In this document: one piece after another, positions 23,317 through 28,032 of the stretch
How positions within the stretch are numbered: position 1 is the stretch's first letter
Layout of the letters: the number at the start of each line of letters is the position of its first letter
Source: Collinsella aerofaciens
GTDB taxonomy: Bacteria; Actinomycetota; Coriobacteriia; Coriobacteriales; Coriobacteriaceae
Assembly: GCA_030826265.1 (NCBI GenBank)
Contig: JAPJOH010000030.1
Coordinates: 1 to 28,032 of the forward strand
Direction of reading: 5' to 3'
DNA length: 28,032 nt
Translations under genes and position numbers: made by a program
The notes under the pieces: generated by a model
The model's database searches: none
What the model was told of the DNA's origin: nothing
The model's input: the letters and a program-made list of their open reading frames with translations, nothing else

Positions 23317-26114
23317 AAAGCACCAGCGCAGCGCTTGCAGATATGCGCGTGGCCGTTGTACTCGCCGACGGTGGTGCGGTAGTTCCAGCAACGGTCGCAG
23401 CACTCGCCCTCGGCAGCTTCAATGGCAACGGAGAGTTCCTCGCCCTGGGTCAGCTCAACATCGGAGACGATGTAGAACTCGGCCAGGTCGACGGCCTTAT
23501 CACCGGTCAGCAGCGCGTACATCTCGGCGGGAACGACCGCCTTGACGCGGACCTGCTGGCTCTTGGTGAAGGTGCCGGCAGAACGGGCATCCTCAAGGGC
23601 CTTGGTCACGGCGCTACGGAGCTCGAGCGAAGCCTCGAGCACGCCCTCGAACTCATTGGCCTCGTCGACCGTGATGGGCGACTTGTACCAATCGAGCAGC
23701 GCGGCGTACTTCTGGTGATCGACGCAGCCAGCGGGCGCATATGCCATGGCCTCGTCAACCGTGTAGGACAGGATCGGCTGCAGGTCGCGCATGAGCATCG
23801 AGAAGAGCTCGGCCAGCACGGTCTGGGCGCTGCGGCGCTCGAGCGAGCCGGGCTTATCGCAGTACAGACGGTCCTTCAGGGCGTCGAGGTACACGTTGGA
23901 AAGCTCGGTAACCACGAAGTCATAAAGCGCACGGTAAGCGCGCGGGAACTCGTAGCAAGAGTAAGCGTCGTCGACCTCGGCCTGAACCTGAGTCAGGCGG
24001 GCAACCATGAGCTTGTCGAGCGGCAGCAGGTCGGCAAAGGCGACGCCGTCGGTCTCGGGCTCAAACTGACCCTCGAGCTCGGAGAGCAGGAAGCGCAGCG
24101 TGTTGCGGAAACGACGGTAGGCATCGGACGTACGAGCGAGAATCTCGTGGTCGATGGAGACGTCAGAGCTGGTGTCGACGGAGGCAACCCACAGACGGAT
24201 GATATCAGCGCCCATCTCGTCGCAGACCTTATTGGGGTCGATAACATTGCCGAGCGACTTGGACATCTTGCGGCCCTGACCATCGAGTGTGAAGCCCTGC
24301 GAGACGACCGCCTTGTACGGAGCATGGCCGTTGGCACCCACCGAGGTGAGCAGCGAGCTCTGGAACCAACCGCGGTGCTGGTCGGAGCCCTCAAGATACA
24401 CGTCCGCCGGGTACTCAAGCTCAGGGCGATACTCGCAGACGGCCTTCCAAGACACGCCGGAATCCCACCACACGTCGAGGATGTCCTTATCGGCCTTGAG
24501 GTGATGACCGCCGCACTTGGGGCAGACGCAGGCCTCGCCCAGGTAGCTCTCGGGAGCGTCGGTGAACCAGGCGTCAGAGCCCTTCTCGTGGAAGAGCTTG
24601 ATGACGGCGTCGAGCGTAGCGTCGTTCATGACCTTCTCGCCGCAGTCGGCGCAGGTGTAGCTGGGGATAGGCACACCCCAGTTGCGCTGACGGCTAATGC
24701 ACCAGTCGGGACGCTGCTCGACCATGGCGCCGATGCGGTTGGCGGCGTGAGCCGGATACCACTTGACGTTCTCGCGAACCTCCTTGCCAGCCTGCTCACG
24801 CAAGCCGGTCTTGTCCATCGAGACAAACCACTGGTCAGTAGCACGGAAGAGCACCGGGTGTTTGCAGCGCCAGCAGTGCGGATAGCTGTGCGTGATCTTC
24901 TTCTCGAGGACCAGGGTGCCGCGCTCGCGCAGGAACTCGATGATGTGCGGGTTGGCCTCATCGGTATCCATGCCGCTGAAGGGACCACCGGTGCCAAACT
25001 CCTCGCCGGTGTAGAACTTGCCGTCATCATCGACCGGCATGCAGATGTCGGTAATGCCCTCCTTGAGGCAGGCAAAGTAGTCGTCGACGCCGTGGCCGGG
25101 CGAGTTGTGGACGATACCGGTACCGTCATCGACACCGACGTAATCGGCCAGCAGCGCCACGCCCTCAACACCGTCAAAGATCGGCTGCTTGTAGTGGATG
25201 TGGTGGAAGGTCTCGGCGGGAACCACATAGGGCTTACCGTCGACCATGACCGGGGTGTACTCCCAGCCAAACTCCTCGCAGCACTTGGGAGCCAGGTCCT
25301 CAAGCATGACCTCGGCGCGACCATCGTGCTCGACGGCGACGTAAGCGGCGCCGGGCTTGAGGGAGACAGCCTGGTCGGAGGGGATGGTCCACGGCGTGGT
25401 CGTCCAGATGATAAAGTCGACCGGGCCGTCGAAGTCCTCGAGGCCGGCGGGCTTGGAGGTCATCTCGAAGCGCACGAAGATGGAGGGGCTCGTCTCGTCG
25501 AAGTACTCGATCTCGGCCTCGGCGAGTGCGGTGTGGCAGTGTTTGCACCAGTGAACGGGCTTGTGACCGCGATAGATCATGCCCTTGTCGAACATGGCCT
25601 TAAAGACCTCGATGTCGGCGGCATCGTGCTGGTGATAGAGCGTCAGGTACGGGTTGTCCCAGTCGCCGAGCACGCCCAAGCGACGGAAACCGGCCTTCTG
25701 CAGCTCAATATTCTCGACAGCGAACTTATTGCAGAGCTCACGGATCTTGGCCGTGGAGGTCTGGTTGAACTTCTCGGTGCCGAGCTTCTCCTCGACCTTG
25801 TGCTCGATCGGCTGACCGTGGCAGTCCCAACCGGGGACATAGGGGACCTCAAAGCCCTGCATCATCCAGTAACGGTTGATCATGTCCTTGGAGATCTTAT
25901 TCATGGCGTGGCCGATGTGGATCGGGCCGTTCGCGTACGGAGGGCCGTCGTGCAGCACGAACTTCTTGTGACCCTCGTTCTTCTTCAGAACTTGCTCGTA
26001 GACCTTGTTGTCCTGCCAGTCCTTGAGTCGCTTGGGCTCGGACTTGGAAAGACCGGCACGCATGGGAAATCCGGTTTTGGGCAGATTCATCGTCTGCTTG
26101 TACTCGTTTGCCAC
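23313..26114 (-). CDS. ileS: Isoleucyl-tRNA synthetase
   Basis: IleRS charges tRNA-Ile and edits valine. The GTG at 26114 has AAAGGGG about 5 nt upstream and gives 933 residues (VANEYKQTMNLPKTGFPMRAGL), matching the usual N-terminus; 28 further upstream residues would read through the T-box terminator and are rejected. Class I motifs are HIGH (66-69, in YANGPIHIGH) and KMSKS (about 613-617, GRKMSKSLGN). The CP1 editing domain lies between, with TTTPWTIPSD. The C-terminal zinc knuckle shows CCDRCWNY and HICKRC. Expression is under a T-box leader (26156-26460). Confidence 0.98.
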   Translation of the reverse strand: MANEYKQTMNLPKTGFPMRAGLSKSEPKRLKDWQDNKVYEQVLKKNEGHKKFVLHDGPPYANGPIHIGHAMNKISKDMINRYWMMQGFEVPYVPGWDCHGQPIEHKVEEKLGTEKFNQTSTAKIRELCNKFAVENIELQKAGFRRLGVLGDWDNPYLTLYHQHDAADIEVFKAMFDKGMIYRGHKPVHWCKHCHTALAEAEIEYFDETSPSIFVRFEMTSKPAGLEDFDGPVDFIIWTTTPWTIPSDQAVSLKPGAAYVAVEHDGRAEVMLEDLAPKCCEEFGWEYTPVMVDGKPYVVPAETFHHIHYKQPIFDGVEGVALLADYVGVDDGTGIVHNSPGHGVDDYFACLKEGITDICMPVDDDGKFYTGEEFGTGGPFSGMDTDEANPHIIEFLRERGTLVLEKKITHSYPHCWRCKHPVLFRATDQWFVSMDKTGLREQAGKEVRENVKWYPAHAANRIGAMVEQRPDWCISRQRNWGVPIPSYTCADCGEKVMNDATLDAVIKLFHEKGSDAWFTDAPESYLGEACVCPKCGGHHLKADKDILDVWWDSGVSWKAVCEYRPELEYPADVYLEGSDQHRGWFQSSLLTSVGANGHAPYKAVVSQGFTLDGQGRKMSKSLGNVIDPNKVCDEMGADIIRLWVASVDTSSDVSIDHEILARTSDAYRRFRNTLRFLLSELEGQFEPETDGVAFADLLPLDKLMVARLTQVQAEVDDAYSCYEFPRAYRALYDFVVTELSNVYLDALKDRLYCDKPGSLERRSAQTVLAELFSMLMRDLQPILSYTVDEAMAYAPAGCVDHQKYAALLDWYKSPITVDEANEFEGVLEASLELRSAVTKALEDARSAGTFTKSQQVRVKAVVPAEMYALLTGDKAVDLAEFYIVSDVELTQGEELSVAIEAAEGECCDRCWNYRTTVGEYNGHAHICKRCAGAL

Positions 26115-26155
26115 GGTACCCCTTTCTTGTCGTGGGCGCGCACGCCCTCTGGGCA

Positions 26156-26460
26156 CCAAAAAAAGCGCCCGTCCCTGCAAGCTGGGACGAAGCGCCACAA
26201 AACGGGCCGTGCGCCCGCAAAAGCTCTTCGCTTAACCACCCAGCTTAGATGCCCTCGCCCGCGTCGCCGCGCGCTCGCATCCGTTACTCGGCTGGCCTGT
26301 ATCGACGACCATCTCGGCGATGTCTACTAAGACGAACCTGTGCGGCACGTCCGTTGGGACCGCAGCTCCGGGGTGATTTTCATCGGTCGCACGCACGGGT
26401 TCTCAGCACTCCCCGCTCTCTGTGGCATGCGGATGGCCGACTACTCGTCCCCATCAACGC
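26156..26460 (-). promoter_or_regulatory. T-box leader (Ile) of ileS
   Basis: This T-box RNA senses uncharged tRNA-Ile. Read on the minus strand, stem I begins with GGACGAGTAG (26441-26450). It carries the distal-loop AGAGAGCGGGG and the specifier loop GAAAATCACC, in which AUC (26377-26375) is an Ile codon followed by a purine. The antiterminator region has GGGTGGTTAAGCG. Its UGGU bulge (26238-26235) complements ACCA, the 3' end of a tRNA with discriminator A. A terminator with seven U residues follows (26158-26196). So binding of uncharged tRNA-Ile should permit ileS transcription. The leader occupies most of the 487-bp gap between ileS and the divergent dehydrogenase. Confidence 0.92.
26158..26196 (-). 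terminator. Regulated intrinsic terminator of the ileS T-box
   Basis: CGTCCC (26189-26184) pairs with GGGACG, extended by GCGC/GCGC, around AGCTTGCA. It is followed on the minus strand by TTTTTTT. It lies 44 nt before the ileS GTG and competes with the antiterminator helix. Confidence 0.85.
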
Positions 26461-26471
26461 TTATGCGCTGT

Positions 26472-26500
26472 ATGGTAGCACGGTCCGCGCCGGCGAAAAA
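26472..26500 (-). promoter_or_regulatory. Candidate promoter of the ileS T-box transcript
   Basis: On the minus strand TGCTACCAT gives an extended -10 (TGn plus TACCAT at 26472-26477). TTTTTC lies 17 bp upstream (26495-26500) as a poor -35. It sits about 20 nt before stem I of the T-box, which suits it. Confidence 0.45.
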
Positions 26501-26553
26501 CCCTCAACACTGGTTTTATACGTTCGAAATTTCTCACGGCTGCGGACCTTCTC

Positions 26554-26583
26554 TTGGAGCAAAATACCTGAAAGCACTTTATC
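26554..26583 (+). promoter_or_regulatory. Candidate promoter of the dehydrogenase gene
   Basis: TTGGAG (26554-26559) and TTTATC (26578-26583) are 18 bp apart, but the -10 is only 19 nt before the ATG. A TTTATA box at 26514-26519 is an alternative. A 7-bp inverted repeat (GGTCCGC 26482-26488, GCGGACC 26542-26548) flanks this segment. Confidence 0.3.
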
Positions 26584-26601
26584 GAACGAAAGAAGGTTGC
26601 T

Positions 26602-27690
26602 ATGCGCACGATTGGAATGAGCGACTACACCGTTGGCGAGGATTGCTTTGACGAGCTGCCCACCGCACTGGCGGAGTACGGAGCGACCAAGGTCGCGATC
26701 ATCGGTGGCAAGCGTGCCCTGGCTGCGGCGCTGCCGGACATCGAAGCGGCGCTTGAGGGTACCGATGTCGAGGTTCTGGAAACGCGCGTCTACGGCACCA
26801 ACAGTACGCGCGCCAATATCGCCAAGGTCGTGAACTCCCCTGCCTGCCAGGAGGCTGACGTGCTCATCGCCTGCGGCGGCGGCAAGGCGCTCGACACCGT
26901 TAAGACCGCGGCCATCGAGCTCAAGAAGATCGTTTTCACCGTCCCGACGATCTGCTCCAACTGCTCTGCCGCGACCGCCATTGCCGTCGTGTACAACGAC
27001 GACGGCTCGCTCGAGGGCTATTCGTACCCCAACCGCCCCGCGCACATCTTCATCAACCCCAAGATCATCGCCGAGGCTCCGGCGGAGTACTTCTGGGCGG
27101 GCGTGGGCGATGCCCTGTCCAAGCAGCCCGAGGTCGAGTACGCCACGAGCGCCGGCAACCTGGAGCACACCGCAGGTCTTGGCCTGGCGCTCGCACACAC
27201 CTGCTCCGAGCCGCTGTTTACCTATGGCGTGCAGGGTCTTGAGGACGTTCGCCAGAACCTGTCGACCGAAGCCGTCAAGCAGATCGCGCTCGATATCGTG
27301 GTCAACACGGGTTATGTCTCGAACCTGACCAACCAAAACGATTACTACTACAACTCGAGCGTGGCGCATGCGTTCTACAACGCCACCTGCAGCATTCCGC
27401 GCGAGGGCACCTACCTGCATGGCGAGGTCGTGAGCCTGGGCGTGCTGGTGCTGTTTGCCTACACGGGCGATACCGAGAACCTTGAGCGCTACTCAGCCTT
27501 TAACAAGCAGATGGGACTGCCCGTGACGCTTGAGCAGGTCGGGCTTTCCGAGTCCGATATCCCCGCCCTGTGCGAGTACGCGCACACCACCAACGAGTGG
27601 AAGCAGGGAAACCCCGAGCCCTTCACCGACGAAAAGTTCGCCGCCGCCATCAAGGCTGCCAACACCTACGGCCACTCTATCCTGGCCTAA
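26602..27690 (+). CDS. Iron-containing alcohol dehydrogenase, HcxA/GldA-like
   Basis: This is the only plus-strand gene. The 362-residue protein has the NAD(P)-binding GGGK (92-95, LIACGGGKALDT) and metal ligands Asp170 (AGVGDALSK), His256 (VAHAFYN) and His273 (YLHGEVV), as in the glycerol dehydrogenase family. PTICSNCSAATAIAVVYND resembles E. coli HcxA (YbdH, hydroxycarboxylate dehydrogenase) more than GldA, which has a PTIASTDAPCSA-type segment. Substrate is therefore open: 2-oxo acids, glycerol or another polyol or diol. AGAAGG precedes the ATG. It is divergent from ileS, stands alone and ends in a repeat-derived terminator. Confidence 0.9.
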   Translation: MRTIGMSDYTVGEDCFDELPTALAEYGATKVAIIGGKRALAAALPDIEAALEGTDVEVLETRVYGTNSTRANIAKVVNSPACQEADVLIACGGGKALDTVKTAAIELKKIVFTVPTICSNCSAATAIAVVYNDDGSLEGYSYPNRPAHIFINPKIIAEAPAEYFWAGVGDALSKQPEVEYATSAGNLEHTAGLGLALAHTCSEPLFTYGVQGLEDVRQNLSTEAVKQIALDIVVNTGYVSNLTNQNDYYYNSSVAHAFYNATCSIPREGTYLHGEVVSLGVLVLFAYTGDTENLERYSAFNKQMGLPVTLEQVGLSESDIPALCEYAHTTNEWKQGNPEPFTDEKFAAAIKAANTYGHSILA

Positions 27691-27696
27691 CCGGCC

Positions 27697-27737
27697 AAAA
27701 CCGCCACAAAGGGGACAGGCACCTTTCTGGTGGTTTT
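27697..27737 (+). repeat. 41-bp palindromic terminator-like repeat, copy 2
   Basis: This is an imperfect stem (AAAACC, CC, CAAAGG arms against CCTTT, GGTGGTTTT) around GGACAGGCA. It lies 7 nt after the dehydrogenase stop and ends in GGTTTTATATT on the plus strand, so it probably terminates that gene. It matches the reverse complement of copy 1 (19901-19941) at 38 of 41 positions; differences are at repeat positions 7, 10 and 31. Confidence 0.85.
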
Positions 27738-27790
27738 ATATTGCTCCAGCATTCAGTTCGTACTCGGAACGGTAAACAGAAACGAACAGA

Positions 27791-27833
27791 GGCAGGGTAT
27801 CATCGTGGTGATGGTATCCTGCCTTTTGTTTTG
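27791..27833 (+). terminator. Rho-independent terminator downstream of the dehydrogenase
   Basis: GGCAGGGTATCATC (27791-27804) pairs over 14 bp, with two G-U wobbles, with 27810-27823. The U-rich TTTTGTTTTG follows. It is the second terminator-like hairpin within 100 nt and may back up the repeat, or end a short RNA between them. Confidence 0.85.
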
Positions 27834-27836
27834 CGG

Positions 27837-28030
27837 GATCAAGGTCGCTTTATGCGAACTTGATCGCCACTTATATGGCGCATTGATGGCAATTGCTTCG
27901 TACGTGCATACCGGGAGCCTGTACACCTCTGGCAAGGCGTAACACACTAGACTTTGTTCCAAAGTCCGTGTGCTAAGGGGGCAGGCCCCTTAGAATTCCT
28001 GTGGAGTGTGTACGCACGTACGCAGGAAAA
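27837..28030. other. Hairpin-rich noncoding right edge
   Basis: No gene is supported in 27834-28032. Four stems are visible. The first is GATCAAG..TCGC/GCGA..CTTGATC (27837-27865). The second is CACAC-GACTTTG/CAAAGTC-GTGTG (27943-27972, loop TTC). The third is CTAAGGGG/CCCCTTAG (27973-27993), directly abutting the second. The fourth is TTCCTG/CAGGAA (27997-28027) enclosing GTGTACGCACGTAC. This could be a structured RNA, a riboswitch-type leader or an element end that continues past the window. No family is recognised. Confidence 0.4.
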
Positions 28031-28032
28031 CG

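Noticed and set aside
23343..26330. 995-codon open frame on the plus strand
   Set aside because: It is antisense to ileS along its whole length; the translation is a low-information Val/Ala/Gly/Asp-rich mirror of synthetase codons, and high GC makes such frames common.
26602..27690. Assignment of the dehydrogenase as glycerol dehydrogenase GldA
   Set aside because: Fold and metal ligands agree, but the segment after the PTI motif matches HcxA-type enzymes better, so the narrower name was not used.
27730..27942. 70-codon plus-strand open frame and a 69-codon minus-strand frame after the dehydrogenase
   Set aside because: Both read through terminator hairpins, lack good ribosome sites and have no recognisable domain.

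Overview
The window looks like a core-genome segment from a high-GC Actinobacteriota of class Coriobacteriia, most likely Collinsella or a close relative. This is an inference from protein character, codon use, gene order (efp-asp23-nusB-xseB-tlyA-nadK-recN; alaS-ruvX-mltG-yqeG-aroK-aroB-like) and an ileS T-box leader. It was not confirmed by a database search. All but one of the 25 protein genes lie on the minus strand. There are no rRNA, tRNA, CRISPR, IS or phage genes.

Layout from left to right (minus-strand transcription runs right to left). 154-5248 is a tightly packed set: efp (EF-P, own promoter), an Asp23/Gls24 protein, nusB, xseB, tlyA, nadK and recN, with overlaps or gaps of 0-35 nt. 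5408-6538 is an M24 Xaa-Pro peptidase closed by a strong terminator. 6671-13347 is alaS, ruvX, mltG, a YqeG-type HAD phosphatase, aroK and an AroB-like protein that has lost the catalytic motifs of its family. 13500-16656 is an overlapping four-gene set: a DUF948-like membrane coiled-coil protein, a degenerate RsbW-like anti-sigma factor, a SigB/SigF-type sigma factor and an AI-2E-family permease. 16757-19868 holds rarA, a dGTPase-like HD hydrolase and a single-domain prepilin peptidase. 19950-21245 is a processive family-2 glycosyltransferase. 21328-22940 is lspA-rluD. 23313-26114 is ileS behind a full T-box riboswitch with an AUC (Ile) specifier and an intrinsic terminator. The only plus-strand gene, 26602-27690, is an iron-containing alcohol dehydrogenase of the HcxA/GldA kind, divergent from ileS.

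Most genes are housekeeping: translation (efp, alaS, ileS, tlyA, rluD, nusB), DNA repair (recN, xseB, rarA, ruvX), the cell envelope (mltG, lspA, the glycosyltransferase) and cofactor or aromatic metabolism (nadK, aroK).

The least ordinary signals are these: the AroB-like protein without its three metal ligands; the RsbW-like protein without its N-box Asn; a 41-bp palindromic terminator-like repeat present twice in opposite orientation (19901-19941 and 27697-27737, 38/41 identical); a strongly structured 220-nt stretch after ileS (23092-23316); and a run of hairpins at the right edge (27837-28030) that is cut off by the window end.
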